A stretch of 64,000 nucleotides of DNA, taken from NCBI RefSeq assembly GCF_010389155.1, contig NC_057766.1, positions 1,674,001-1,738,000 on the forward strand, read 5' to 3'. Shown here one piece after another: positions 48,832 to 63,076 of this stretch (position 1 is the first letter of the stretch; every line of letters begins with the position of its first letter). Position numbers and translations under genes: made by a program. The stretch is from Erigeron canadensis (taxonomy: Eukaryota > Streptophyta > Magnoliopsida > Asterales > Asteraceae). The notes beneath the pieces were generated by a model. The model ran no database searches. It was not told the DNA's origin and saw nothing but the letters and a program-made list of their open reading frames with translations.

Positions 48832-50855
48832 ATAATTTAAACTTTTTAATCACTTTTTTCCTTTATAAAAAACTAGCGACTAGCTAGAATTACAAAAACA
48901 GAAATAATAAAAAGTAAATGACATAAATCGTCCATGTGCTTTGCTCAAATAGTCACCTATGATCTCTGTGCTTCAATAACGTTATGGATCGTCATTTATA
49001 GGAGGATAAGCTTCACGTTTCATTCTTTGACTTGTTGACCGTCAACCCATCTCCGTTAACCGACTCACATGCCTCCCACGTGAAAGGGTATTTTATTCTT
49101 TTTATTCATAACTAAATGATCATCAATGATATTAATTCAACGATCCAAAAACCTAAACTTATCACCACCATTACAAGTTTTTTTCCATCTTCAATCTAAA
49201 TCCTTGTAATTAAATAAATATCTCTTAGCTCTTATATATAGAAAAAACAAAAGCAAGTCTCACAAATCCAAACCAAACATATTCAATTTTGTTTGTTGCT
49301 TTTTTTCTCTGTCATGTTTTATATCTTTTTTTTTCTAACACTTACATATATAAGAGCATATAATAATAATAAATAAAATCCTTAATCCATTAAGGGGCGG
49401 AAGTTGTGTAGCGACTGTGGGGTGGCACGACAGTACTAATGGCAAGTGGCGGCAGTTTTGGTGGTGGTGTCGAGCTGTTTAAAAAGATGAAGAGAAGCGT
49501 TTATGGTTTTTGATAATGAAAGTGATAGATGTAAGAAGTGGTGGCATACTGGCATGGTGTCGTGGTAGTTTGGTGACATATATATCAAGATTTATAAAAA
49601 GATAAATCTATAAAAGTTTAGATGAAACCTGTTGTCTTAAAGTCCTATAAATCTCACAGGTCATTCTCTATAGTTCAACACTATCTCTTGACCGAATATC
49701 TCTTGTGATCTTATTCATAATATTCAACAGTCATGAACGAGTTCACTTATAATACCTTAAAAGAAAAGGTTCACTCACTGTGAAAACTGAAAACCAAGTG
49801 CTTAGGGCTCGTTTGATTGTTAGAAAATGTTTTTTAGTTTTTCATTTCTAATTTTCTAAAAAATGAAAAAAGTTTTTATTTCCTAGAAAACAAATAAAAA
49901 TTTTGAAAATGCATTATAATTAGAAACTATAAAACATGTTAGAGATGCGAGGAGAGGGAGAGAAATGAAATGGAAAATGAAAAATGAATAACAAGAAAAA
50001 AGATGTTTTCAAGTTATCTATAGAAAACATTGTTTTTGTTTTCTTGGAACACATTCTTTGAATATTATGATTAGAATGTGTTTTCTGTTTTTCATGTTTT
50101 CTTGAAAAACAGGGGGTGTTTTCTGCAACCAAACGCGCCCTTAGTTCCTAGACATAAAGCCTATGAGTACGTCATTAATGATAGCTAAAGCTATTTTTGC
50201 TAAACATACCCAATGTGTTGAGACTTAGTTACCCATAGTATTTTTCTATCTTAACTTTTACCTTTCTATAGATCAATGTTTCAAAGACCATACGATAACA
50301 ATACCAATCCCACCATAGACAGAGTACAGAGGACAGCAGGTAATTGTCCCCGAAGGTAAGAGACTTCTCCAAGGAAAACCTCTGGCAAAAATATTTAACG
50401 ATTTTATCCGCAAGACTTTCAGCTCATTTGACATGTTTTCTTATAAGATAATCTTTTTTATTTACCCATTTCACCTTAATATATAATACACATCCACCTA
50501 TTACCAGACTGACTAAAATATGCCATCGATATCTAAATCAGTAGTAACTAGAAAAAAAAAAGGGGGTCAAATGAGCAACCTTGAAAATATTGCTACCGAG
50601 GGGAAGAAATGAATCATCATTCAGAATACAAAAACTCAGATGGTTGCTAGAAAAATTATGAAGATCCTAAAATGACAATTTTTGAACACCAATAACCAAA
50701 CTAATTCCTTCCGTTTTTCAGCATTTTCTAAAATACTGAAATCTGGATTAAAATTTCCAGTAACTTAAATGTCATATATTTAACATCAAAGGTTTGGACA
50801 AACAAGGAACGAGTATGGTGTTGTCATCATGATTGATACGGTCTATATATTTTTA
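48832..50855. other. Intergenic region with a MITE
   Basis: A G-rich fragment at about 49395-49480 (ggcggcag, ggtggtgg) belongs to the dispersed family also seen at 35.7 kb. The Tourist-like element lies at 49805-50140. No gene is seen. Confidence 0.5.
49805..50140. mobile_element. Tourist-like (PIF/Harbinger) MITE, 336 bp
   Basis: The ends GGGCTCGTTTGATTG and CAACCAAACGCGCCC are inverted repeats, and TTA flanks both sides (49802-49804, 50141-50143). The terminus and 3-bp TTA duplication are typical of Tourist elements. The interior is A/T-rich and nearly self-complementary (ttttctaa/ttagaa words). Confidence 0.85.
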
Positions 50856-53800
50856 TCAGATGTTTTCAGCTGGAGGTAGCTCTTGACGCTTTGGTGGACT
50901 GCCCAAAACTCGTTCCATATCAAAACGAACTTCAATGTTACGTATACTGTATCCTACCACCATTAGCCAATAAAGTAGCTTGGCTAGTTCTGGGGCACTT
51001 GTTTCCGTCACACTAGTCTGCACAGTTACAGGAACATGATAATAAGAAAGAGCATGATGTGTAACTTATATAAACACTTTTATATCCATTTCTTTGGAAT
51101 CGGTAGATTTCTTCATGTGAAAAATACACAAATCATAAGCTTTTATGTTTTATGTCTAACGGATCAAATGGTACACATGTGATCTGTTAGACAATGTTTT
51201 ATGTCTAATGGATCAAGTGGCACCCATTTGACCTAAATCAAGCAATTGACCCATTTGTAGGTAATGGTTGAAATTGCCAACTCTGCTCGACAAACTGAGA
51301 GTGTTGAAATGAGTAGTGAATAAACAAAATTCAGATTATCTTCGTTTAAGACATCCACCAAATCAAAGTTACAAACTCCCGATTTTTCTTTTTACAGTCA
51401 CTTCACGGGGCATACCTGAAAGCTTCAAGAGGTGACTAGGAAAATATCGGCAAACTAACCTTCATTTGTGTGGGATCCGAAACAGCCAAAAGACGTTTGA
51501 TGAATGTATTCATTGCAACCACCACATCCTCTCCAGCACTACTCGTCAAATCCTGCATTTAAGTAGACAGATAAAAAGTATTCAGTATAGATACATCGAG
51601 TAGCAAGTCTACATGCCCAAATTGTGGCTTTAACGCATAAAAACCTCCCAAAAGTTTTAAGAAACTTGATTATTATTGTAAGAGTATAGATCTTGTTACT
51701 GCATTTGACACTAAATATTTGTCCGGTAAATATGGATTTAAAACAAAAAGGTGTTTTGGTTCAATTGTATACGACCCAATACAAAGGAAAACACATTTGG
51801 AACCTATTATCCAAGTATCGCAACATGCCACCTTAAATTATCTTGATGATATAATAGTTGCAAGATGAAAATTACAATAGTTGAATTTGGAAAAGAGAAT
51901 ATAGATAACAAGTCAAAGTACTGACACAAGTTTCTCAATCATAAGTTATTCTGAAGCCATTCTACTTGGTGGATGTGAAACTAGGACATTATGATCTACT
52001 AACCTTCAGATTTTGGGGCTCAAGAGACTTGAGATAGTCCAACAATTCATTTGATCCATTGGCAGATATTCTTTCTACTTGACGATTAAGTTCCTCAACT
52101 TCTGCTTCAAGCAACTCAATGTACTTGATTGCATCTATTTTCTCAGGACCGGAAACATTATTCCATCTGATAACTTCCCCTGTAACCTTTTTCTGTGTAC
52201 CTGGCGCAAAATCTGGTGTATCCTGTAAATTGTAAGGGTGTAGCTTAATATTGATACTACCAAAACCAATTTGGCCTAGCAAGTGTGACCCATCAACCAA
52301 AAGGTTGTAGTTCAAGCCTCATTTGAGACAACTAGTGTAAATGATAGGTAGTTAGTAGTGCAAGTCTTCACCTTTTCAAAATAATTAGAAAAAAATCTCT
52401 ACAACATTTTAAAGCGTATGAGTCTTAACTTTTGAATATGTTAAGTGCTTTACTGCTATGCCCTCCCTAACATATGGAAATAATTTTAGTAAGATATTGT
52501 CATCTTAAAATATTCCACCAACAAATAAAAAACACAACTTATATATTCGTGTTTTAGATAATGCAAAGCAGGTAGTTGGCGAAGCCGGCAGCCAGCCACC
52601 ATCACCCCTAACTGCATACTAACCAAAGTTTATGAATTTTAATTTTAAATTTGATTTACATCAGAATTCAAAAAAAATTCAGAAATCATCAACCACTGTG
52701 CATTGCGTGGGTAATATTATAGTAAACGATTGGAAGATTTACATATATCCCCAACTTATGGGACATAATGACATATTTCCCCAAAGTGCAAGATTTCTAT
52801 GCACAAATACAATACTCCTAAAGCATGCTTTGTGGATATATGTACCCATAAATTGGATATACATAGAAATCAGTTTTAATACAGATAAAAACCTTTCAAC
52901 TTTTACAAAGTCGTTATCCATTTCAGTTGATACCAGTAAAGAGAAAGTGAACCATCTTTTAGCACAAACAGAGTAATGGGTCCACATTTTTGGAGGAAAT
53001 ATCATTGGAAAAGGTGAAGTCAGATGTGCAATATTGCATTTCCCTTTTATGGACTTATGGCATAATAAACCAAAGTTGGCCATGCTGGCCCAATAGCTAA
53101 TGTTTGTTGTTTCAGAAATTTAGGCTATATTGTTCTATTTCGAGAAAGTATAACCAAAAATAGTTACTCATACAAAAAAACAAGTCAAATGGGTTTGGAA
53201 TCGCCTGAAGTGTTTTTTCTTAAACACAAAACATCCTAAATCATTTTATACCAGAAATCATATTACTGGTGAAATAATATAACTTTGTGATCATATTTGA
53301 CATACCATTACTTATACAGATCAAAAAATTTGGGGGAAAAGTGTTTTGGGTCAATCCAAGCTGATCTGTTTCAACCAGAACTAAACGTTGCCCATTTTGC
53401 ATAAACCTGTTTAATCCAATACCCACCCCGCACCAAGAATATTTCCCCGCAATTGCATGACAATACAAAAAAAAAAGCCAAAAGTTGAAGAAGTGCCTTT
53501 GTCTCCTGTGACGTATCAGGTAGGGCAACTTGCTCCAAGCTTTGTTGCAATTCCAGCCGATACTGTGCATTTCTGAACATATACCCAGTCATCAAAACAC
53601 TGTACATGAGCTGTGCAAGATTCTCAGCAACCTGATTGCATGCCACAAGATTTAAACATAGAACATCGAGTGTAAGATTTTGGTACTTGAATTGTTAAAC
53701 CAGATTCTTTGCTTTTTATCAAGCAATCTATGTAACAAAAGGTTTTCACCTTCACTTAAAGGTATACGTTGTATACTTACAGTAGTAACTGTTACGGCAA

Positions 53801-56165
53801 AAAACTGAGGGGGTAGCGTTCCAATCATGTTTGTTACCGTTTGGCGCATGGCATCTACAACCTAACAGTAATAAAACTAAGAGATTGTTCATTTACAAAA
53901 CACAGATGGAAGCAAAATAGGGAAAATATATTACCTGCTGAGGAGCTCTTTTAACAAACAACTCCATAAATTCTGGCTTCACATTTTTCACATACTCAAG
54001 TAGAATATCCCTCCGGCTTGTCTTTTCATAAATTGTCAAGAAAATCCATATTTTCCATCAGTATCAGGCATCTAAAACAACTTATCAAGTAAATAAATTT
54101 TCCTAAAAATTAAACTAGAAGCAATCATGGTCCAGCTAAGTGATGAATCAGAATGTTCGACTCAAACCACAGGAAATCAAAATGGAGATAGACCCTTCAC
54201 GAAATGATATCTTTGGGCATTATATATCTTGACTCTTGGTCAACGTTTCTAGCTTCCAGAGACATTTTATTCTCTTTGGCTGACTTGAAGCGGAGAAGTT
54301 TAGAAAGACACCATGATTATTTTTCATTTTCTCCAATGGATTGAATGTACGTACATGGTACCAGTTCCAGTTACTAGTTACCAGTTACCCAAGATTTACA
54401 ACTATTTAACTGTCTGAGATATTGGTCTTTAAGTCAAAAAACTACTCAACATAATTTATACGCGTTCAACTGGTAGTAGTTTAGTTAGAAGACTCAGTAT
54501 CCACATCAATCAATTAAAAAGTTGCAGGTTGTTAAGGGAGCCGAGTGTTCGAGATGAAAGATATTATTATAATACTACTCAATCAAAGAAGTATAAAACA
54601 AGTAACAAGATTAATCATGCCACCCTGTTTTAGTCTCTACATTATCTGTTGTCCCATAGCTAAGTAAAAATTGTGGGTGTGTACCTAAAAGCATGTCATC
54701 ATAGTGTATTCCTAAAAACAGTTCCTCATACATTACAAGACTGTATGGTATCGGCAATTATCTAAATGATTAAAGAGGCTCTTTCTGAGAAACAAAGCAA
54801 GATGATCGGCCCAATATGGCCAATTCATACTAAAAATATGTTAAGTTACCTACTTGCAAGTCTTATCAATAATGCGAACTTCTCACAACCTCCATAAATC
54901 CCACCCCCAAATTAGTTGCTTGAAAGCATAAAGAGAAATGACAGTGTCCACCTGATGTGTCAAGCATTTATCACATTTAAGTTTTGACTAGCTTAGTAAA
55001 TATCTTCACATGCTCATTCTACCACAAACTAACAATTATTAAATGAATCCATGTGACTAATAAGTTCAAATGGCCCTTGTTTCAATTCAAAGTATCTTTC
55101 AAAATCTGGTAGTAATCGTCATACCCTTTTCACAATTTCCTGTTCTTATAACTTACGTAATTTCCGAATCTTATGCACGCCTTTAATCTTATATCTATAA
55201 CGAATTTTGGAATCATTTCTGGACAAAAACTGGATAGTTTCTATAAATAACTTAAGTCTGAACAAGTTGAGGATATTTTGAACAAACAAATGGACTTACT
55301 TTCATTACCCAAAATCTGGTGGTGAACTAACAGCCTTTCCACTATACCTTTTTCTCTAAAAATCTACATACTTTCCAAGTCCTACGTGCCAACTTGATCT
55401 CATTCTGTAATAAACTTTTGCTATCATTACTGAAAGAAGAGTTGGGTACTTCCTATAAGTAATTTTATGTCTGCACAATCTGAAAAACTTTGTATGTTCA
55501 AATGCACATCCTTTCCTATAACTTTTCCTTCCTTAACTAAAATAAATTAGTAACCTTCATTGCGTCGCCACTATAACATGAATCATATACCTGTACTCGG
55601 CTCACTCTATACTAAGCTTTCTATACTAATAGAAATCTTATATTTCTACACAAACTAGAATAACTTAAAGTTCAAACAGACTTCCCTACACCGATAACGA
55701 ACCTACTTGTCTTTTCACAATATATATCTTTTTATATTCTCCACACTTATTGTTACCAGGCAGCTAATCGAATAACGAACTTGAACTCGAAAAGCAAATA
55801 AATCAGTAACTAATGACAAATAACTAAAGTACTAAACAGTAAATTTCCAAAAAAAGAAAGAAACTAATTACAGTTTAATTAATTACCGCAGAACCGTTAG
55901 GTTGTTGTTGTTGTTGAGAACCATTAGTTTGAGAAAATTCATTTTGTTGAGATTCTGCTCGCAGTCTCAGTCTTAATCTCCCTCTATTGTTAGTGTTAAA
56001 CGTTCGGTTTTTCGCAACGTAAAGCGACGTCGACGACGAAGAAGATGACGAAGAACATGACCTCGCCGCCGCCGGCAGCAGCAGCTGAGAATGATGATGA
56101 TGATTACTTTGACATGATGACGATGAATGTGAAAATGGGGCTTTTAGTGTTAATAAATAAGGCAT
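50856..56165 (-). CDS. DUF760 plastid protein, 351 aa
   Basis: Seven minus-strand exons keep the frame: 56165-55887, 53861-53781 preceded by 54021-53935, 53631-53497, 52222-52004, 51552-51460 and 51017-50856. Residues 1-75 are rich in Ser/Arg and poor in acidic residues, as expected of a chloroplast transit peptide. Next come the family blocks RRDILLEYVKNVKPEFMELF, VVDAMRQTVTNMIGTLPPQF and LMTGYMFRNAQYRLELQQSL. After these come a linker (FAPGTQKKVTGEVIRWNNV), a probable coiled coil (YIELLEAEVEELNRQVERI) and a second related half (AKLLYWLMVVGYSIRNIEVR), so the protein has two DUF760-like halves. Molecular function of the family is unknown. The donor after exon 4 is either AAG|GCACTT or an in-frame GT 30 bases later; both keep the frame. 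Confidence 0.88.
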
Positions 56166-59100
56166 TTTTTTTTTCTTCAGAAATTAGTTGGTTGTTAATG
56201 ATGATTTTGAGTTGAATTTGAAGAGAATGGAGTTCAGAATTGATATTGATAACCCCCAAAATGAGAGAAAGAATGGGGGTTTTTGGATTAGGTGTGGAGG
56301 TGAAGTTTGTTTATTTTCTTTTTTCTTTTTTATCCATTCAAAAAAACGTGTCAAATACACCAAGTTATGGTTTTTGAAAGGGCAAATTACATAAAAGGGT
56401 ATTCTTCAATCAAGGTATTCTTCTTTTTGTTTTCTACTTTAAGGACTTGACTTCAGTTTCTTTTCTTAAAAAAAGATTTTTACAAGTTCTTCCTGTCATA
56501 TAAACTTAGTTAGCAGGTTAACTCTATATCTCACTAAAAATTTGTGTTAATCAATCTCAACCCATTTGGTGATTTATAGTTCAAGAAACCCCCAAATCTA
56601 TTACAAACCATAAATTTCTGGTCTTTAACAGAATCTTTGAACCCATTTAAACTCAATTCTAATTCCAGCTCGTATTACAATCAAATAATCCTTCCCGCTG
56701 ACAATACATTAGTACATTACCAACTTTTTATCTCATGGTATGATAAACAATCACAACACACCAACAAGATCAGATTGAACCCTAATATATTTCTTGATTT
56801 TAAATCTGCGAAGATGAGGATAATGATAAAGAGGGCGTGTGGAGGAACACAACAGGTAAGGCGGCGGCGGCGGACATGGTGAACGAAAGTGGTGGCTGTG
56901 GTGACCTGAAGTGGCATCCAACCGAGATGTTCAATTTTATGATGTTGGTTTTGAACAAATTTTTTATATGGGTTTTACTTTCTTGCTACTATTATTAATT
57001 ACATTTGCTCTTTGACCTTTGTTATTGTTATTGTTTCGATAATTTTTCAAGAGTAGATTAAATTTGCTGTTGTTGCTTTTATTGATTTACAATCTTGTAA
57101 ACAATTCTTATATAACACTAAGCGGAAAAAAATTGACAACTTACATATTGTAGACCTGTTACCGGTTTAACAGGTAAAGAAGTCCCTTTTCAACAAAAGA
57201 AAAATAAGTAGTTGCCTTAAATTGTAAAATGTAAACAAGAATACCTTGATTAAAAATTGGTATAAAGTTAAATACCTTTTTATCTCATTTGTCCTTTTTG
57301 AAAAGGAAGTAATCTTCTTTGTCATAACTTTCATGGGTTGTATTTCTATAACAAGCACTAAGTATAAGATTTTGACTTTTGGATTAAAGTTAAAATGATA
57401 CACGATAATTTTACTGATACACGATGATTTTTAATGAATATAAACATGTTATTTTATTTTAATACGTGTTTTATTTTACCTAAAACCTAACTTTGATAAC
57501 ATGTTTTACTAAATTATAGAGACATAGAGTGTCCTTTAAAAGTACATTGTGTGATAATCTATATTACTAGGTTTTAGGTAAAATAAAACAAATATTAAAT
57601 TAAAACAAATTAAACAACCGGTTTTTCTTGAGTGGAGATCACCGTGCATCATGAAAATCACCATGCATCAATTGTTTCGTGAATCTTAGTGCATCAATTT
57701 AACCATGATTTAAGGATCAAGATTTTGTCTTATTTGTTTTACTTTAATACTTCTTTTACAATACCCAACCTCATATTACTATATGATTACACATCCTTGT
57801 TACGAAATGATTATTTTATTTTTAACAAATTAATTTACACTATCAGTCTTTTATTTTTTTTTTATACATCTGACATCTCCACTACATTGTTGGATCAATT
57901 ATAGTTATATTAATTACTGTCACCACTTGTTGCCGTCACCATCACCACCCGCCGCCATCACCACCACATCATTGTTAAATTGCGCGGGTATCATTTTATC
58001 TTGTAAAATGTTTCTACCATCAACTTTACATTCGTTACATTTACATCAACTTATATCACTCGCCACCACCAATAGTCGCCGCAATTTTCATCCGTAGCCT
58101 ACACCACCAGAGCTGTAGTTTTGAAATGATTGAGAATTTTAACTTTGTATTTTCAGTGTATGAACTAAATATTTTTTCCCGATAAACTAAAAATACCTAT
58201 AGTTGTTTATTATGTGGTAGTATTTCTTTTTGCAGACTATGTATATAGATGATTTAATGACCATTGTGTTATTCAATTGTACAATAAGTAGTACAACCTA
58301 AAAAAACTATAGTTGCTAGAGTTGATAGTCGGTAGTAATGTGAGTTCTTTGCGTATGTGTTGAAGTTTAGCGTTCGGGTAGATTTCGGTGCTTGTGTTGA
58401 AGTCTAGAGTTCTTTGCACAAGTTCGTTCTTGCTATATACTCGTTAACACCTTAAGATTTTTTTAGATAAGTAAATTAATCCCTTTTTGTAGTTTAAATA
58501 TTAAAATAATTTCCTAATGATTTGTTTTTAAATACGGGGTTAATTTAATTTGAAGTTTAGTGGATAGTGGGTATTATACCAATTTTAAATTAAAAAGGGT
58601 GCGGCATCAAGTAAGAGGATGTCAGCCAACTCCCTCCTTTTTGTGAGTCATATTTTCACTCCAACTTACCAAGAACTCTTTCCTTCTTCTCGATCCCTTT
58701 CTTGAAAAGTGAAATTCTAGTTCTCATCTAAATCAAATAATGTTTCTATTGATAATAATACGAGTAATAATAATAATCATTCAAGTTATTCGCAATTGAA
58801 TTTGAGGATTTAAGTGTTGTGAGGGTGTGAAGTGTCGACACACACAAGGAATAAAGGAAAGAAAGAATTGAGTTTGGGATTGCATGTCATCATCTAGTTG
58901 ATTTCCATATTAAGTTAAAGGTACTTTTAGTTATTTTAATTGTTTTAATTAGGGTTCTTAGAAACCCAAATTGGGGATTTTGATTTGGATGGGTATTTTG
59001 TTAGTTAAGCCCTAATATTTTGGTCAATTGAAGATCATGCAATGCTATTATTGTTTTTAACCATTTCAATTTTGATAGCTTTGTTATTGGGATGGATTGT

Positions 59101-61754
59101 GATGAAAATATTATTGATGATCATTTAGTCAAGGAAAGAAAATGATGATTTGTTATTGTTTCCCTAAAATTACTTAAATTATTGATATATGATTATAGTG
59201 TTGCATCAATGTTTTGACTAGAATTGTTGGTGACCATTATGGTAAAAATGAAGATTTGGTAATTTAGAGTAATGAGATGGCATGGCCACATTATGGTGGA
59301 TAAAGTGAGCTTTTTAGTAAAATGATAGATAGTTTGAGAATAATGATTATGAAAAAATGGAATTTGGTAAAATGAGATTTGAAAATGAGCCAACTCAAAA
59401 ATAATATGAGTTTAAATGGGTTAATATTGCTAGTGAATTATTTGTATTTGGCCATGGTTAAATAGCCTTGAATGTGATGGATGACCTTATATGTGTTTTG
59501 AATTTGATTTGCTAGATTGGAAGCTTGTAATTTGTGTTCTTGCGGTCATCACGGATTTGGTTGTCGTGAATGAAGTGAGTACTCTTGCATATGACTATAT
59601 GTACATCGGATCGATTACCATATGATGGTGGATTCCGTGTATAGTAATAAATTTGACGTTAGGGCCTAATTTGAGGTCGGGGCCTAAGAACCCCATAGTT
59701 GAATTGAGATGAGGCATGAGATATTGAGATAAGGCCTAAGAACCTTTGAGGCCTAAGAACCTCTTGAGTATATTGTTTAGCGTATATGGATCCATGTATC
59801 TTTCGCAAAGGTGAGTATGCAAGTGATGATATGACGATGCCATTGACTACATATCATAGTCCTATGTGTTTTTGCTCTCCTTCGTGTGTATAAGCGTATG
59901 CAAAGGTATTCACTAAGCTTTGCATACTCTTTAGTTGTTACACTTTTTATAGGTTGTCCCGGAAATGGAAACAAGATTTAATGCTTTGAGGAATATAGAT
60001 GATTTTTAGGAATATGGATGATTTAGTTGTTAACTTATTTTGAAGTTTGTCAAATTGGTTTAAGGTGTGAAAATGATTGGAGAAATATTGCAAGCTGAGT
60101 CAAGTGTCAAAACTGGTCATTTTATTGTCCAGCCAAATATATGGCACGTACAGAAAAAAGGTATGTGACACATTTTAGGTTCTGTCCGGATTTAGGTCAT
60201 TGGTATGGCACATACACTATGGATGTGACACGTTGAAAGCTGAAAGTCATTGCATGTGACACATATATGCTTCTGTTTTGATTTTACTAAAAAATGTGGC
60301 ACTTGCATAAAAGTTTGTGGCACACCTGGGCAAGTAAAAAAAAATCTCTTATTTCTGGGTCGAGTCTTTTCAGTGGTGAAAAAGGGAATGCTAGCCAAGT
60401 GTAGGTGAATTATAAGTTAATATCAAGTAAATTTAAAATTATAATGTACAAGTTCAAATTTGGGGATAATCGTTACCAATATATTTATTGTTGTATCCTT
60501 TTAAAAAACTTCCATCAAAAGCTAAACACTTCATGAACCCACGCTTTATATTTTATCAGGAAAGTGTTGTTGAGTAGATAACTTGATTAGGAATTAATTC
60601 ATTTTAATTTTTAGGTTGGTTCATTTTAGGTCTTGGGTTACGATTTAACCAATTAACCTAATAACATTAGTGGTTTTGGGGTGAGTGGGATGAGTTGTAC
60701 ATCCCTTCCTAGTATGATCAAAAAAAGAAAAGAAAAACATAATAGACACTATCAATATAAGAAGTCAGAAACCTCACAACGAACATGAGCCACAAAATGG
60801 AGGATGTGGAACACGAATTGGTGCTGCATCATCTTCTTGATGTGCACCAACCCTACTTATAGTGTATGCTCACAGTATAATGATAAAAATATCGATGGAA
60901 AATAATTTTTTAAGAATATTTAACACAATAACAAATTTGTATTCAAATTAAAAATAAAATCAATTTAATTGCTAATATAATCAACTCAATTAATGCATCT
61001 CTTATATGAAGTCATCTCAGTTGAAAAGTGAATAAAAGTCTCGATTTGGTATTAATCTCTATCTCTATTACATTATAAAATATTTGTTTTCCTCTAATTT
61101 TTTCATTTTCAACTAAGTAGTTGATAACCACAAAATATGGATAGAGATCATCTAAAGTTGATTTAACTTTATAGGTAAAGTTGGATCAAATTTGACACTA
61201 ATATTAAAATAAAAAGTCAAGATTCAAACATCAAATTATAAAGTTGAATCAACTTTAAGGAAATCCTAATCCCCAAAATTTCACTATTTTTGTTCCCAAA
61301 TTTTTTTTAGCACATTTATAATACCTTTAATAAAATTATATACAACATACATTCTCAATATTCTTAAAAATTATATCATTCCTTAAACATCAATCACTTT
61401 TATATAATACTTATACTGTCATCACCATCGCCGCCACCCGTTGCCGTTAAAGTACTACAATCAAAACAAAAGAGCATGGTCCCAAAACTCACAAAGTCCA
61501 TGTCGACAACAGTGAAAAAGATAAAAAATCTAAAAGAACAAACAGTAACAAAAATAGACCCTTCTAAAAATAGGTTTGTTTCATTGCATTCGTCTTTAAA
61601 CCCCCAAAAACGAATATATTGGAAACTCTCCAAAAATAATAATAATCATAGAATCCTGACAGTAGTAGATAGATCGTGTTCCCTCCTTTTTCTCTCTCTA
61701 AAACCCTCCCGTTTTCTTCTGTACTTTTAGAGAGAGAAACAACCACCGTCATCA
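56166..61754. other. Long intergenic region, DUF760 to O-fucosyltransferase
   Basis: This holds both divergent promoters. Dispersed C-rich fragments (tcaccaccgcc-type) lie at about 57920-58080 and 61415-61445, the first followed by ttgcgcgggtatcatttt. From about 58.6 to 60.5 kb the style is that of an LTR remnant (agtgagtactcttgcatatgac, word array at 60141), but no boundaries with target duplications are found. Open frames are short and unrecognised. Confidence 0.45.
60141..60323. repeat. Array of seven RTGRCAC words
   Basis: ATGGCAC, GTGACAC, ATGGCAC, GTGACAC, GTGACAC, GTGGCAC and GTGGCAC start at about 60141, 60165, 60205, 60225, 60256, 60296 and 60317. Most copies sit in an odd palindrome of the form TGTG-R-CACA or GTATG-GCA-CATAC. 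Intervals (24, 40, 20, 31, 40, 21) again mix short and long steps. Confidence 0.75.
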
Positions 61755-63076
61755 ATGGCGATCCACCGCCGGCGCCACCACCACCACCACACTTACAAAC
61801 GTTTCCGTTACATTATTCCGATTATCTCCGCTATCTCCGGTGTCATTCTCATCATATATGCTTTCATCTCGCTGCTCGCACCTTCGCCGGAGCATCTCCA
61901 CCACCTTGTACGGCGCACGTCGGTAATTGTTTAATTTTTTTTTCTTTATAAATACATATACTTATACACACTTACATATATACATACACACAGATACATA
62001 TACTGATACACATAAATATATACATATACATTTACTTATATTTATATATATGTTAGTGTAACTATCTGTATTTATTTATATTAGGTTGAAATAATGTGTT
62101 TTTTTATTTATATATTTTATTAATTATTTTTTTTTATAATGATGATTTTTTAGTTTGATAAGAATGGCGTTCGTGATGATCATTCAATTGGAGTTACTTC
62201 ACTATTCAAAGTTCCGGTTAGGTTTTTTTTTATTATATTATATATTATATATGTATATATATTTTTGGTAAATAAGTTGTTTAAAGTATTTGTTGAATAT
62301 GTGATTGGATCTGAGTTTGTATATTTGTGATAATCTTTTATTGTAGATCAGTAGTAAAAGTGTGAGTGATAAAAGTTTATGGAGTTCAAGAATGTCGAAA
62401 TTCTATTTCGGATGTAGTAATGCTAGCAATAAGTTTCCGAGTAAGTAAAGACAGACACGTTTTCATTGTGTTTTCTTTCGGTATATTTGAGGGATTAATT
62501 TGGAATTTTGACGGGTTCGCAGAAGTAGAAACAGTCACTTATCCGAATCGGTATTTGATGATAGCCACAAGTGGAGGTCTAAACCAACAACGAACAGGGG
62601 TAGGCCAAGATTTTTGATTATCGTGTGAACCAAAATGGATTTTTGATTATCATTTGATTTACTAGCTATTCAATGTTAATTTGGTATGTGTTTTCTCAGA
62701 TTACAGATGCTGTTGTTGCTGCACGTATACTGAATGCTACTCTTGTTGTTCCGAAGCTGGATCAGAAGTCTTTCTGGAAAGATTCTAGGTTAGTCACAGA
62801 GAAAGGGTTGCACATACAATTTACATGAGTGAGTGAGTATATAAAACTTTTTTGCCAGAAAGTTTTAGCTGATAGTATGTTTTTTTGTACAGTACTTTCT
62901 CAGAGATATTTGATGTTGACTGGTTTATATCACATTTATCAAAAGATGTAAAAGTTATAAAAGAGCTTCCAAAGAAAGGAGGCAAGATATGGGTTCCGTA
63001 TAATATGCGTGTTCCCAGAAAGTGTAATGAGAGATGCTATCAGATTCGTGTATTGCCTGTCCTGTTGAAGAAACAC
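61755..63076 (+). CDS. Plant O-fucosyltransferase family protein, 5' part
   Basis: A Golgi-type type-II membrane glycosyltransferase (GT106/O-FucT group). Six exons join in frame: 61755-61922, 62154-62216, 62347-62440, 62523-62599, 62700-62788 and 62893-63076. A His/Arg-rich cytosolic tail (AIHRRRHHHHHTYKRFRY) is followed by one membrane anchor (about residues 20-43, IIPIISAISGVILIIYAFIS) and a lumenal domain. The domain opens with the family signature RYLMIATSGGLNQQRTG and continues with DAVVAARILNATLVVPKLDQ and SEIFDVDWFI, ending at VLLKKH. The rest of the catalytic domain, including the second conserved region, lies beyond the window. Substrate is unknown; relatives act on cell-wall polysaccharides or proteins. 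Confidence 0.92.
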
